64,000 nucleotides of DNA from Streptococcus sp. oral taxon 058 str. F0407 (GCF_000235485.1 NZ_JH378879.1:17042-81041); one strand, 5' to 3'; numbered from the stretch's first letter, positions 1 through 9,168 are shown. Notes: generated by a model from the letters alone, not told the origin. Made by a program: numbers and translations.

Positions 1-255
1 TCAGCCGGTTTCTCAGTCTCAGCCGGTTTCTCAGGTTCAGCTGATTTCTCAGGTTCAGCCGGTTTCTCAGGCTCAGCTGGCTTCTCAGGTTCAGCTGGTT
101 TCTCAGGTTCAGCTGGTTTCTCAGATTCAGCCGGTTTCTCAGTCTCAGCCGGTTTCTCCGGTTCAGCCGGTTTCTCAGACTCAGTCGGTTTTTCCGGTTG
201 AGCTGGAGTTTCTGGTTGAGCCGGTTTTTCAGGCTCAGCTGGTTTCTCAGGCTTA
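1..255 (-). repeat. 18-bp tandem repeats coding for an EKPAEP-type hexapeptide tail
   Basis: In the minus-strand reading frame, the hexapeptide EKPAEP and variants (EKPAET, EKPAES, EKSAEP, EKPTES, EKPAQP) repeats at least a dozen times, and the tract continues past the window edge. Proline-rich stretches of this kind usually span the peptidoglycan between surface domains and the LPXTG anchor. The copy number is likely to vary between strains. Confidence 0.85.
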
Positions 256-3200
256 GCTGCTTCAAGCTTGCTAATTTGTTCAAGAGCCGATTCTAGCGCT
301 TTATTAACTTCTTCTTGAGTCTTGGCCTCTTGAATTGCAGCAATGGCTTGGTCAGCAATTGCTAACAATTGCTTCTTAGCTTCATTGTTGGATCCAAGTT
401 CAGCGACTTTTTTCTCGATGGCTTCTGTCAAGCTAGCCATGGCCTTATTGTATTCGATTTCCGGCTGTTTCGGTTCAGTAGGTTGGTCTGGACTAGGTTC
501 TTCGCCAGGTTTTTGGTAGTTTTCGTCCTTGCTTAGGATATCTTGCAAAGTACTTACTGTCAACATAACATCCTGAGCATCTACAGTTTCAGCGCTGAGT
601 TGGTTTCTCAATTTGTCTAGGTTTGCTTGGAAAGCTTGGCGTGCAGTAGGTGTATTTTTCAATCCTGTTGGGTCAAAGTTAGCCAAATCGTCCTTCCATT
701 TAGTGATGGATTGGAGAAGCTCTTCTTTGCTGTAGAGTTCGCTTCCTTCACCACGAGTGATGAATTGGTCCACCTGAATGCCGATATTTCGAGACAAATC
801 GTTTCGATCAGGATCGAGTTGAAGGGTGACTGCGTGCAAGTTTTCATCAAGACCTTTTAGGCTAACCAGAGTTTGATTGCCTTGGCGTTGGGCAGCGTGA
901 CCGCTAAAGTATTTCTTGCCATCAATAGTCGAAGCATTTCCCATGCCATCTTGGTAAGGAACTTCTTTACCATCTAAGAAGACCTTGTAGATACCGTGAC
1001 CTGGGTCTACAAATCCCTTGATGTCAAGTCCAGTACCATAGAAGTAAGCTGTTACAGTTGTCTTTTTCTTTTGCTCGTCAGTTAAGCGCCCAAAGGAAGC
1101 CCAAGACTCCGTCTTTTGGTACTTGTCTGCGGAATTGGTTTCGTGGTTCCAGCCAGGACTGTAATCCAACTGACTAGCTTGGTCATCATAGCTTGTTTGA
1201 TCCTTGATCAGCAATTCAGCCTTCATCACCTGAATCGTTGCATCGGCAGCAAAACCGAGCAAGGCACCATCAGAAACAGAAGTGAGCTTGGCTTTAAAGT
1301 CAAAGACAGAGTCAGCTTGTTCTGTAAAGTCAATCGTTGGGATGGTAACAGTCTTTTCTGTTTCTCCATCTTCAAAAGTCACATCTTGAGTTGTATCTTG
1401 GTAAACTTTACCATGAACCCCAGTTCCAGGTTCCGTGATGAAGCGAACAGTAGCAGCTCCCTTGCTTCCACCAACACGTTTAATTTTAATAGTGACTGGT
1501 TTTCCTTTTTCGACTTCGTAGTTAGTAGACTCGAGTTCAAACATTCCCTTGCTATCATTGTTTAGAGTGTAGATCCCTTCTGTAGCAATTGGTTCACCTG
1601 TTTTGTTCACGAGGGTAATAGTGTGTTGGCCAGGTGCTAAATCGCCTGTTTCAAAGACTTTTTGACTACGTTTACGGCTAGCATTCTTAGTTTGCACATC
1701 CGCAACCTTTTGTCCATCAACATAGACAGACATTTCTCCATGACCTGGGTCGACTGTAGAGACTACATAGGCCTTGGTTCCTGTGAAGGTATAGCTTACT
1801 TTGGCATCTTTTTGATTAGTCCACATAGAAGTGCCACGAACACCTTCAGATTCATGGTACCAAGTTGTACCGGCTGTATCCGCTGTTGTGTTTGAGTGGT
1901 ATTCAAGTCCAAGAGGGTAGCCGTCTGTCTTTTCGATACTACTTGGCGTTTTGTAGACAGAGAAGTTGGTCAAGATTGGTGTAGCTTGTGCTCCTGTGAT
2001 GGTCACACGAATTTTTTGTGCCTCTACAGGTTTGCCTTGAATCAAGCGACGGTAACCAACAGTTGAACCTTCTCCGTAAGTCACCCAGCGTCCGTTGATT
2101 TCAACTTCAATCTTGAAACCAGAGATACGTTGACCTTTGGCGATGTCTTCCTTGAGTTCGACAACGTCAAAACGTCTCTTTTGCCCTAAATCGACTGTGA
2201 AACTACCAGTTGTAGCATCATTTGAGAGCGCCCAGCTCGTATCATCTTTACCGTCAGTCAGGTGACTTTCTTTGTAGAGGTGGTTCTGACGAGTAGAACT
2301 TGCTGTTACAGTGGCACCTTTGGCAAAGTCAGTCGCATACATTTGGTCTAGAGTTGCCTTGAACTCCTTCAAGCGAGCCACATCCGCATCTGCAAATTTC
2401 CCTTCTTTATTTGGTGGAATATTGAGAAGGAGTGGGGTTCCACGACCAACAGACTTGAAGTAGATATCCATCAACTCTTTGAGTGATTTCGGCTGTTGAT
2501 TGTCATGGTAGAACCAGCCAGAACGGATCGAAACGTCGGCTTCCCCTACAGAGTACATATCACCATCTGGGTCACCGTGGTTGAGGTATTCGTTTTTCAC
2601 ATCGTCTGTGATATTGGCCTTTTTGACTTTATGCCAGACAGGGTCACCTGCGATACCACGTTCATTTCCGATCCAGCGAACGCTTGTCGGTTGAGCAGAG
2701 AAGATGGCGATATCTCCTTCAGCTTCTTTGATGTATTTGAACCATTCATCAAAGGTGTAGGTTACTTTTTGGGCACCGCTACCACGCGCACCGTCCATCC
2801 AAACTTCGATGAATTTGCCTTTATTTCCGTATTTCGGATTTCCAAGGATTTCTTTCAGTTGGTTGAGATAGTATTGGTTGTATTCCTTTTCGGTTGCGAC
2901 ATGGTATTTAGGATGATTGGCATCCCATGGTGACAAGTAAACACCCATATTCATGTCGTACTTGCTGGCAGACTTGGAAACTTCTTCGAGAAGGTCACCC
3001 TTTCCATCTTTCCATGGGCTAGCAGCTACGGTATGATTCGTATACTTAGAAGGATAAGCAACGAAACCGTCGTGGTGTTTAACAACCATAATGGTTCGTT
3101 TGAAGCCGGTTTCCTTCAGGGTGCGAATCCATTGGTCTGTATCCAAGTTGGTTGGATTGAAGTATCGAGGGTCCTCTTTTCCATTTCCCCATTCAGAATT

Positions 3201-5213
3201 GGTGTAAGTGTTCATTCCGTAGTGGATGAAGGCTGCCAATTCTTCCTTGTGGTAATCAAGTTGGGCCTTGCTTGGAAGAGGTCCATGGTTGCCAATCTCA
3301 GTTTCTTTATCTTCTGGATGAGCGACTGGAGGAGTTGGCGTTGTTGGATTGGCTGTATCAGCGATTGGTTCGTATTCAAAGACGACTTCATTCACACCTT
3401 TATGCTGGATGGTTGCTTCCAAACTATCCTTGACTGGACGGTATCCAGCAATGTCTTTTGCATGGAAGGTGTTGACAAAGGAAACGTCGTACTCTTGACC
3501 GTCATTGTTATCAACTGTCGCCTCAGCTAGTTCAGAAGTTGTTCCTTTTTGACGGTAGTAAACTTTGAAAGAGCCTTTGTTGACTTTATAGACTACCTTG
3601 ATGACACGGGTTCCAGGAGCTGTCTTGCTAACGACATTGTGGTTCCACTCGTCTTTTAGTTGCTTCTGAATCTCAACTCCATCAATGGAAACAATCTGGT
3701 ATTTTTCTAGATTTTGCTTGTAGAATTCGGTTGGAGTGATTGCTTTCTTGAAATCATAGTCAAAGCCAGTTCCCACTTCTGTTTTGTCTAAGAAAGTATC
3801 GTTTTCTTTGACTGGATTTCCTGCTTCGTCCACGTGTTGGATAAGGACGCGTCCGTAATCAATTCCTTTGACTAGAGTAGCGACACCGCTCTCATCAAAG
3901 GAGTACTGATTTTCTCCGATGACAGCTGTCTTATTTCTAAGCATTTCACCTTCGGGTGTAAAGTAGTAACGTTTGCCATTATCACCTTGATACCAGCCCT
4001 TGACACCATATTTGTCAATGATATCTTTAACCCATTTGAGTTGTTCAGGAGAGAGGACAAGTCCACCACCAAAGCGGTCTTTCTCAGGGACACCGTTGTC
4101 AACAGTTCCGTGTTGGTGTACGCCGATGACTTTTCCATCACCATTGATAATTCCACCACCAGATAAACCGGACACAGAAGTTGTTTGGTAAGTGATGCCA
4201 GTAGCTCCCTTGTCATCATAAGGATCAACAGATTTTACCTTGCCGTCAGCTTTATAGAGTTGGCCAGCTACGATAGGTTGCTTGAGTTCTTTTGAGCTTG
4301 AGTCAGTTGGATAGCCAATCGTGCTGACAGGGTCCCCTGCTTTGTAAGTCTTATGCTCAGCGAGTGGCACAAAGGTTGCTGCTTTATTTGGACTTGCAAT
4401 TTGTACAGGGACAGGCGCTACAACTGCTGCTAAGTCATTTTGATATCCCTTGCTAAACTCTTCTTTATTCCAGAAGTGGATATCTTTTTCTTGGAAGAGT
4501 GTTGTATTTCCTGAATTTGGTTGAGAATTTTTAACGGGAGCGTTGGATCCTAGATTGTAATAGAAGCGCGCAGAATCTCCGCCACGAACATGGCCTTCTT
4601 TGTCTAAAAAGTTGTGGGCAACTGTCAAGAAGACGTTAGGAGCTACGAAAATACCAGAACCAGAAACGATGTATCGTTGAGCTCCACCATTATAAATGCT
4701 GTAGACCATAGTAGCAGCAGTTGCGGGTTGTCCCTCATATTGAATATGCTTGAGGTCTTGTCCACCGTTAATAATAGCACGATTTTCTTTTTGAGCGTTC
4801 TCTTCTTCCTTTGATTTCAAAATACTTTTTGATTCAACTTGAGGACTTTCAGCCTTTTCTACGGTAGCTGAAGTTTTGAGAGGTTTGACGTCGGTGTCAG
4901 GATATGCTTGATCGTGAATTTCTTCAGGGAGCAGATCAGCCTTACTTGTATCAGCAGGAGCTTCTTCTTTTTCTAATTGCTGTGCTGCTGGCTGGTTGAG
5001 GTTTTCTTTCTTCTCGGCTTCAACTTTGTTTTCTTCTAGATTGGAAACCTGCTCAATTTTACTCTCAAGGTTTGATTTCCCATCGGGAAGATTTTCATCA
5101 GCTAGAGCAGTTCCTGAAGCAAAAAATGCTAGTCCGACCATGACCGAGGCAACTCCAACGGTCAGTTTCCGAATGCTAAAAGTTTGCCCTTTTTCAAAGA
5201 GGTATCGATTCAT
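1..5213 (-). CDS. YSIRK surface protein: trypsin-like protease domain + GH29 alpha-L-fucosidase (C-terminus outside window)
   Basis: The gene is read leftward and runs off the window; 1737 codons are visible. The start is ATG at 5213, behind AGGAG. Residues 1-40 are a YSIRK-type signal peptide (FSIRKLTVG core). Residues about 140-385 look like a chymotrypsin/V8-fold protease with a plausible intact triad: H200 (TVAHN), D260 (QNDLA), S351 (GLSGGG). Next come a short aromatic repeat (KGWYQGDNGKRYYF) and one or two MucBP-like modules (about 455-615). A GH29 fucosidase domain follows (about 635-955), with the probable nucleophile D807 in EVWMDGARG. Then there is an F5/8-type (CBM32-like) domain (about 955-1090), jelly-roll and Calx-beta-like modules, a helical segment (about 1590-1650) and an EKPAEP tail. 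An LPXTG anchor is expected beyond the edge. GH29 enzymes release alpha-linked fucose from glycans. The protease domain is called from motifs only. Confidence 0.88.
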   Translation of the reverse strand, partial: MNRYLFEKGQTFSIRKLTVGVASVMVGLAFFASGTALADENLPDGKSNLESKIEQVSNLEENKVEAEKKENLNQPAAQQLEKEEAPADTSKADLLPEEIHDQAYPDTDVKPLKTSATVEKAESPQVESKSILKSKEEENAQKENRAIINGGQDLKHIQYEGQPATAATMVYSIYNGGAQRYIVSGSGIFVAPNVFLTVAHNFLDKEGHVRGGDSARFYYNLGSNAPVKNSQPNSGNTTLFQEKDIHFWNKEEFSKGYQNDLAAVVAPVPVQIASPNKAATFVPLAEHKTYKAGDPVSTIGYPTDSSSKELKQPIVAGQLYKADGKVKSVDPYDDKGATGITYQTTSVSGLSGGGIINGDGKVIGVHQHGTVDNGVPEKDRFGGGLVLSPEQLKWVKDIIDKYGVKGWYQGDNGKRYYFTPEGEMLRNKTAVIGENQYSFDESGVATLVKGIDYGRVLIQHVDEAGNPVKENDTFLDKTEVGTGFDYDFKKAITPTEFYKQNLEKYQIVSIDGVEIQKQLKDEWNHNVVSKTAPGTRVIKVVYKVNKGSFKVYYRQKGTTSELAEATVDNNDGQEYDVSFVNTFHAKDIAGYRPVKDSLEATIQHKGVNEVVFEYEPIADTANPTTPTPPVAHPEDKETEIGNHGPLPSKAQLDYHKEELAAFIHYGMNTYTNSEWGNGKEDPRYFNPTNLDTDQWIRTLKETGFKRTIMVVKHHDGFVAYPSKYTNHTVAASPWKDGKGDLLEEVSKSASKYDMNMGVYLSPWDANHPKYHVATEKEYNQYYLNQLKEILGNPKYGNKGKFIEVWMDGARGSGAQKVTYTFDEWFKYIKEAEGDIAIFSAQPTSVRWIGNERGIAGDPVWHKVKKANITDDVKNEYLNHGDPDGDMYSVGEADVSIRSGWFYHDNQQPKSLKELMDIYFKSVGRGTPLLLNIPPNKEGKFADADVARLKEFKATLDQMYATDFAKGATVTASSTRQNHLYKESHLTDGKDDTSWALSNDATTGSFTVDLGQKRRFDVVELKEDIAKGQRISGFKIEVEINGRWVTYGEGSTVGYRRLIQGKPVEAQKIRVTITGAQATPILTNFSVYKTPSSIEKTDGYPLGLEYHSNTTADTAGTTWYHESEGVRGTSMWTNQKDAKVSYTFTGTKAYVVSTVDPGHGEMSVYVDGQKVADVQTKNASRKRSQKVFETGDLAPGQHTITLVNKTGEPIATEGIYTLNNDSKGMFELESTNYEVEKGKPVTIKIKRVGGSKGAATVRFITEPGTGVHGKVYQDTTQDVTFEDGETEKTVTIPTIDFTEQADSVFDFKAKLTSVSDGALLGFAADATIQVMKAELLIKDQTSYDDQASQLDYSPGWNHETNSADKYQKTESWASFGRLTDEQKKKTTVTAYFYGTGLDIKGFVDPGHGIYKVFLDGKEVPYQDGMGNASTIDGKKYFSGHAAQRQGNQTLVSLKGLDENLHAVTLQLDPDRNDLSRNIGIQVDQFITRGEGSELYSKEELLQSITKWKDDLANFDPTGLKNTPTARQAFQANLDKLRNQLSAETVDAQDVMLTVSTLQDILSKDENYQKPGEEPSPDQPTEPKQPEIEYNKAMASLTEAIEKKVAELGSNNEAKKQLLAIADQAIAAIQEAKTQEEVNKALESALEQISKLEAAKPEKPAEPEKPAQPETPAQPEKPTESEKPAEPEKPAETEKPAESEKPAEPEKPAEPEKPAEPEKPAEPEKSAEPEKPAETEKPA

Positions 5214-5334
5214 AATATACTCCTAGTTTTTATCAAGGCAGTCAGCTACTGCCAGAGCCCAAGTCTGACTTGGTTGCAACTTTATTTTAAGATAAATAAA
5301 CTCTCTAATAATTTATAAGCCACCTTACCTCTCG

Positions 5335-5355
5335 TTTATAAAGCGCTTTCATTTT
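5335..5355 (-). promoter_or_regulatory. cre-like CcpA site upstream of the protease/GH29 gene
   Basis: On the minus strand the sequence is AATGAAAGCGCTTTATAA, close to the catabolite-response consensus WWTGNAARCGNWWWCAWW; only the right-hand CA dinucleotide deviates. It lies about 125 nt upstream of the start codon in an otherwise AT-rich intergenic region (5214-5554). I did not find a convincing -35/-10 pair for the gene. Confidence 0.6.
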
Positions 5356-5498
5356 AAGATAAAAAATTTAAAAAGCCATTTTCTCCCTTAAAACAGCTGA
5401 AATGATTAATATAACAAATATACTAAATTATTTTAAAAAATGCAAGAGTAAAAACTAAAAAAATAAACAGAAATTAAAGAAAATAGATTACTTTTTAA

Positions 5499-5542
5499 AG
5501 AAAAATCCGACCTTTCATTTGGTTTTAGAAATGAAGGGTCGG
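5499..5542 (-). terminator. Rho-independent terminator of the XRE/DUF3278/gpo operon
   Basis: On the minus strand, after the gpo stop, CCGACCCTTCATTT pairs with AAATGAAAGGTCGG around an 8-nt loop and is followed by ATTTTTC. Confidence 0.8.
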
Positions 5543-5554
5543 AGTGAAAAGAGG

Positions 5555-6031
5555 TTAGAGCAGATTTTCAATAGATTCTTGGAGGGTCTGGGGGTCTGTT
5601 TTGGATGAGAAGCGCTCAAGGACTTGCCCATCTCGACCAATGAGAAATTTAGCGAAATTCCATTCAATTCGTTTTCCTAGAGGGCCAGATTTTTGGTCTT
5701 TCAACCATACATAGAGAGGATCTGCTTCCTTGCCATTGACCTTGATTTTGGCAAAACGTGGAAAAGTAGTTTGATAATGTAGACTACAGAAGGCGTTGAT
5801 TTCCTCTGCGCTACCCGGAGCTTGCCCCATAAACTGATTGCAAGGGAAATCTAAGATTTCAAAGCCCTGATTTTGATAGCGATCATAGAGTTCTTGGAGT
5901 CCTTGATACTGGGGCGTTAAACCACAGCCCGTAGCGGTGTTGACGATTAAGAGAACCTTGCCACGATAGGCATCCAGAGGGATTGCTTGCTTGTCTTGGT
6001 TCAAAACGGAAAAATCATATACACTTGTCAT
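5555..6031 (-). CDS. gpo: glutathione peroxidase (thiol peroxidase family)
   Basis: The 158-residue protein is the usual length for bacterial glutathione peroxidase-like enzymes, which reduce hydroperoxides, mostly with thioredoxin-type donors. The active-site set is visible: Cys in NTATGCGLTPQY, Gln in FPCNQF, and the Trp-Asn pair in EWNFAKF. There is no signal peptide, so it should be cytoplasmic. Its ATG overlaps the stop of the upstream DUF3278 gene by 4 nt (ATGA), so the two should be translationally coupled. It is the last gene of the minus-strand operon and ends before a strong terminator. Placing an oxidative-stress enzyme behind an XRE/DUF3278 module is the odd feature here. Confidence 0.95.
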   Translation of the reverse strand: MTSVYDFSVLNQDKQAIPLDAYRGKVLLIVNTATGCGLTPQYQGLQELYDRYQNQGFEILDFPCNQFMGQAPGSAEEINAFCSLHYQTTFPRFAKIKVNGKEADPLYVWLKDQKSGPLGKRIEWNFAKFLIGRDGQVLERFSSKTDPQTLQESIENLL

Positions 6032-6606
6032 TTTTCTATATTTTCCTTATACGTTACTGATTCAGAGTGTTTCACCACGTGTTCCGATAAAAAGGCGTAG
6101 GTCATGGTTCCAAAGATTGCTCCAGTCCCAAGGCTACATACTAGCAAAGGCAGCAATCTTTCAATTTGGGAGAGATTTTCCCAAAAGGTGTTGAGGGGAA
6201 GACGTTGAACAAAGAGTTTATGAAAGATTAGTAAGAGGAAGAGACCAAGCTGAATGCTGAGGAATACACCCCAACTACGAACTTTGATTTGACTTTTGCT
6301 GTAGCTCTTGTGATGAATCTCGGACTGGTCGTCCTTGTCCAAATGTAAGTCTCGAACTGCTAGTCTCACCCTAGATGAGAGGATGAAGATAAGAGCAAAA
6401 TAGAGGTAGGGCATAGCATCTCGAACCAATTCTATGAAGCGTCCAAATAGAAGATAAAACAAGAAGAGTAGGAGGGAAGAGTAAACGATTTGAATCAAGG
6501 CTCGGGCACAAGCTCTGTAGATTATCTCTTGGCGGCATTCATCAAGGGGGCCTTGTATGTGAAAGAATAGTTTGAGTAAACGAGTGGTGAAATCTTCTTT
6601 TTTCAT
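6028..6606 (-). CDS. DUF3278-family membrane protein (second copy)
   Basis: This 192-residue protein has four likely membrane segments: two near residues 35-80 and two in the C-terminal half. Its N-terminus (MKKEDFTTRLLKLFFHIQGP-LDE) matches that of the upstream paralog (MKKETFTEKLIKRIYGISGP-LDE). Both then have a cytoplasmic loop containing DLxxLDxD-like residues, which is why I place both in DUF3278. No function is established. Genes of this family commonly sit next to a small XRE regulator in streptococci, as here. It is followed by gpo with a 4-nt overlap. A role in membrane or envelope stress would be a guess. Confidence 0.75.
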   Translation of the reverse strand: MKKEDFTTRLLKLFFHIQGPLDECRQEIIYRACARALIQIVYSSLLLFLFYLLFGRFIELVRDAMPYLYFALIFILSSRVRLAVRDLHLDKDDQSEIHHKSYSKSQIKVRSWGVFLSIQLGLFLLLIFHKLFVQRLPLNTFWENLSQIERLLPLLVCSLGTGAIFGTMTYAFLSEHVVKHSESVTYKENIEK

Positions 6607-6626
6607 GGGGGTGATCTCTTAAAACA

Positions 6627-6959
6627 TTATTTTGTATTGGCTTCTCTAAAGAGTTGATAGAGAGTATAGCAGTAGATTAGACTAAAAATGATGCAAATGG
6701 TTAGAAATACGAGATATCTCCAATCCATAGAATTCGTTAAGAGTTGTGGTAAGCATACGAGAATAAGGCAGAGAGATGCGTTTAGAAGGCGTATTTTTTT
6801 GGATTTGATTTTCTGAAATCTCTGTCCCTTGTTCAAGACAGGAAGAGCTAACAGGAAGACCATCAGAAATGGACGTGTAATATGGCCATGAACTAAGAAA
6901 AAGGTTATAAAGATGCCGACTAAAATATGAGTTAGCAGTAAATTTTGTAATGATTTCAT
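6627..6959 (-). CDS. small integral membrane protein of the XRE/DUF3278 operon
   Basis: I chose ATG 6959 (MKSLQNLLLTHIL) because AGGAGG lies 7 nt upstream; this gives 110 residues. A longer frame to 7004 would overlap the preceding gene and lacks such a site. The protein is very hydrophobic, with about four predicted membrane segments separated by short basic loops (KGQRFQKIKSKK). I do not recognise a family. It lies between the two DUF3278 genes (10 nt after the first, 20 nt before the second), so it is probably a partner in the same membrane complex or a diverged, shortened relative. Confidence 0.75.
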   Translation of the reverse strand: MKSLQNLLLTHILVGIFITFFLVHGHITRPFLMVFLLALPVLNKGQRFQKIKSKKIRLLNASLCLILVCLPQLLTNSMDWRYLVFLTICIIFSLIYCYTLYQLFREANTK

Positions 6960-6969
6960 GAGGCACCTC

Positions 6970-7512
6970 CTAATCCTCATCCTGATCTTTCTTAGCTTTT
7001 GCAATGCGACGGGAGATGAGAATTTGTATAATCACTCCGAAGAAGAAAGACTGGAGAATACTTGAAAAGATATTTTTAAAAGCGAGAAGAGACTGAAAAT
7101 AGTCCTGACTCTCACCTAGCAGTATATGGAGAAGAGGGGTTACAAAAAAACTCACCAATCCATAGACTATCCCCGCTTTAAGATCTAGGCAGTGTAATTG
7201 CTTACTTTCTTTCTCATTCAGCATATCTAGATCAATAGCTGTGATGCCTGTTTTTTTGGTTTGGGAGACCACATAGAGAGCAGAAATCATCGAAATGCCG
7301 AATACCACAAGAGGATATCCGAAAGCGACAATTTGCGGGTATTTATAAGCGAGGACGAAGGGGATGAGATTCCCAAATGTCATCAGATAAAAGAGAATGA
7401 TAAAGATTTGATTGCCAATACGATCGGCCTCACGCCGTTTGTGTTCGTCAAGAGGGCCAGAAATTCCGTAAATGCGTTTGATGAGTTTTTCAGTAAAGGT
7501 TTCTTTTTTCAT
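6970..7512 (-). CDS. DUF3278-family membrane protein (first copy)
   Basis: The 180-residue protein has paired membrane helices at about 35-80 and 120-165 and a cytoplasmic loop (TAIDLDMLNEKESKQLHCLDLK) between them. The ATG has a good site (AGGAGCG) upstream and lies 15 nt after the xre stop, so the two are co-transcribed. Family membership (DUF3278) is inferred from its N-terminal motif and the XRE neighbour. It is paralogous to the protein at 6028-6606. Function unknown. Confidence 0.8.
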   Translation of the reverse strand: MKKETFTEKLIKRIYGISGPLDEHKRREADRIGNQIFIILFYLMTFGNLIPFVLAYKYPQIVAFGYPLVVFGISMISALYVVSQTKKTGITAIDLDMLNEKESKQLHCLDLKAGIVYGLVSFFVTPLLHILLGESQDYFQSLLAFKNIFSSILQSFFFGVIIQILISRRIAKAKKDQDED

Positions 7513-7527
7513 GAGTTCGCTCCTTTT

Positions 7528-7722
7528 TTAAAAATTATCCTCCCAAAAGAGACTATTGAGGTCAGTTTGGAGGCTGCGGGCGAGATTGAGACAGAGTTCC
7601 AGAGTTGGATTGTACTTGTCATTTTCAATCATGTTGATGGTTTGTCTCGAGACACCGATATCCTTGGCGAGCTCGAGCTGGGAAATGCCCAGTTCCTTGC
7701 GAAATTCTTTGACACGGTTCAT
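7528..7722 (-). CDS. XRE/Cro-type transcriptional regulator, HTH only
   Basis: The 64-residue protein is almost entirely a helix-turn-helix: LGISQLELAKDIGVSRQTIN is the recognition unit, followed by MIENDKYNPTLELCLNLARSL. It belongs to the short YozG/YvaO-like XRE proteins that regulate an adjacent membrane-protein operon. The start ATG 7722 has AAAGGAG at a good distance. It is the first gene of the minus-strand operon. Its own promoter (7761-7789) is flanked by repeats of the GTCAAATAT type, so autoregulation is likely. Confidence 0.9.
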   Translation of the reverse strand: MNRVKEFRKELGISQLELAKDIGVSRQTINMIENDKYNPTLELCLNLARSLQTDLNSLFWEDNF

Positions 7723-7741
7723 ATGGTCTCCTTTCTAGTAT

Positions 7742-7801
7742 GTCGTATATATTTGACTATATTATATTCTTCTATGGAATAGATGTCAAGCATATTTGAC
7801 A
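7742..7801 (-). promoter_or_regulatory. consensus promoter and operator-like repeats of the xre operon
   Basis: On the minus strand there is a perfect -35 TTGACA (7784-7789), a 17-nt spacer and a perfect -10 TATAAT (7761-7766). The inverted repeat GTCAA-N6-TTGAC (7786-7801) overlaps the -35, and a related GTCAAATATATACGACAT stretch lies just after the -10. This geometry fits repression by the XRE protein of an otherwise very strong promoter. Confidence 0.75.
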
Positions 7802-7886
7802 TATTTCTTAAAGAAATCTTACTTGTTTTTGACCTATTTATCTGACAAGTGCAAGCTGGTCAGATTTGTGGTAAAATAGATAAGAT

Positions 7887-8837
7887 ATGACAAAAGAATT
7901 TCATCATGTAACGGTCTTGCTTCATGAAACGATTGATATGCTTGACGTAAAACCTGACGGTATCTACGTTGATGCGACCTTGGGCGGAGCAGGCCATAGC
8001 GAATATTTATTAAGTAAATTGAGCGAAAAAGGACATCTCTATGCCTTTGACCAGGACCAGAATGCCATTGACAATGCGCAAAAACGTTTGGCACCCTATA
8101 TCGAAAAAGGGATGGTAACCTTTATCAAGGATAACTTCCGTCATTTGCAGACACGTTTGCAAGAGTCTGGTGTCCGAGAAATTGATGGAATTTGTTATGA
8201 CTTGGGGGTGTCCAGTCCTCAGCTAGATCAGCGTGAACGTGGTTTTTCATATAAAAAAGATGCGCCACTGGATATGCGCATGAATCAGGAAGCTAGTCTG
8301 ACGGCCTATGAGGTGGTCAATCATTATGACTATCATGACTTGGTTCGGATCTTTTTCAAGTATGGTGAGGATAAGTTTTCTAAACAGATTGCCCGCAAGA
8401 TTGAGCAAGCGCGTGAGGTGAAACCAATCGAGACGACGACTGAGTTGGCAGAGATTATCAAGTCTGCCAAGCCTGCCAAGGAACTCAAGAAGAAGGGCCA
8501 CCCTGCCAAGCAGATTTTTCAGGCTATCCGAATCGAAGTCAATGATGAGCTAGGAGCGGCAGATGAATCCATCCAGCAGGCCATGGACATGCTGGCTCTG
8601 GATGGTAGAATCTCAGTCATTACTTTCCATTCGTTGGAAGACCGCTTGACCAAGCAGTTGTTTAAAGAAGCTTCAACAGTGGAAGTTCCGAAAGGCTTGC
8701 CCTTCATTCCGGACGATCTTAAGCCTAAGATGGAATTGGTATCCCGTAAGCCAATCTTGCCAAGTGCCGAAGAGCTAGAAGCCAACAATCGTTCGCATTC
8801 AGCCAAGTTGCGCGTGGCTAGAAAAATTCACAAGTAA
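7887..8837 (+). CDS. rsmH: 16S rRNA (cytosine(1402)-N(4))-methyltransferase
   Basis: The 316-residue protein is full length for RsmH (MraW), the SAM-dependent enzyme that methylates C1402 in the ribosomal P site. The SAM site is [14 protein letters not shown] near residue 30; the family motifs [19 protein letters not shown] and [12 protein letters not shown] are present. It opens the division/wall cluster rsmH-ftsL-pbp2X-mraY, each gene separated by fewer than 12 nt. An extended -10 (TGTGGTAAAAT, to 7877) just upstream is the likely promoter. Confidence 0.98.
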   Translation: MTKEFHHVTVLLHETIDMLDVKPDGIYVDATLGGAGHSEYLLSKLSEKGHLYAFDQDQNAIDNAQKRLAPYIEKGMVTFIKDNFRHLQTRLQESGVREIDGICYDLGVSSPQLDQRERGFSYKKDAPLDMRMNQEASLTAYEVVNHYDYHDLVRIFFKYGEDKFSKQIARKIEQAREVKPIETTTELAEIIKSAKPAKELKKKGHPAKQIFQAIRIEVNDELGAADESIQQAMDMLALDGRISVITFHSLEDRLTKQLFKEASTVEVPKGLPFIPDDLKPKMELVSRKPILPSAEELEANNRSHSAKLRVARKIHK

Positions 8838-8847
8838 GAGGAAAAAC

Positions 8848-9165
8848 ATGGCAGAAAGAATCGAAAAAACAAGCCAGTTATTGCAAACGAAGTTTAAAGG
8901 CTTTTCACGTGTGGAAAAAGCCTTCTATGTTTCGATTGCTGCAACAATGATTATCCTGGCAATTAGCGTTGTGTTTATGCAAACCAAGCTATTACAAGTT
9001 CAGAATGAATTGACCAAGGTCAATGCTCAAATCGAAGAAAAGAAAACAGAGCTTGACGATGCCAAGCAAGAGGTCAATGAATTGATTCGTTCAGAACGTT
9101 TGAAAGAAATTGCAAACTCTAAGGATTTGCAGCTGAATAACGAAAATATCCGAGCAGCGGAGTAA
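8848..9165 (+). CDS. ftsL: cell division protein FtsL
   Basis: The 105-residue protein is a typical bitopic FtsL: a short cytoplasmic N-terminus (1-34), one membrane helix (about 35-56, VSIAATMIILAISVVFM) and a coiled coil (about 57-95, with heptad-like LLQVQNELTKVNAQIEEKK). FtsL pairs with DivIC/FtsB and DivIB/FtsQ to activate septal wall synthesis. It lies 10 nt after rsmH and 3 nt before pbp2X, the transpeptidase it supports. Confidence 0.95.
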   Translation: MAERIEKTSQLLQTKFKGFSRVEKAFYVSIAATMIILAISVVFMQTKLLQVQNELTKVNAQIEEKKTELDDAKQEVNELIRSERLKEIANSKDLQLNNENIRAAE

Positions 9166-9168
9166 GAT

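Noticed and set aside
1-255. Short regular repeats resembling a CRISPR-like array
   Set aside because: The repeat unit is 18 bp without spacers and stays in frame as EKPAEP-type codons of the surface protein.
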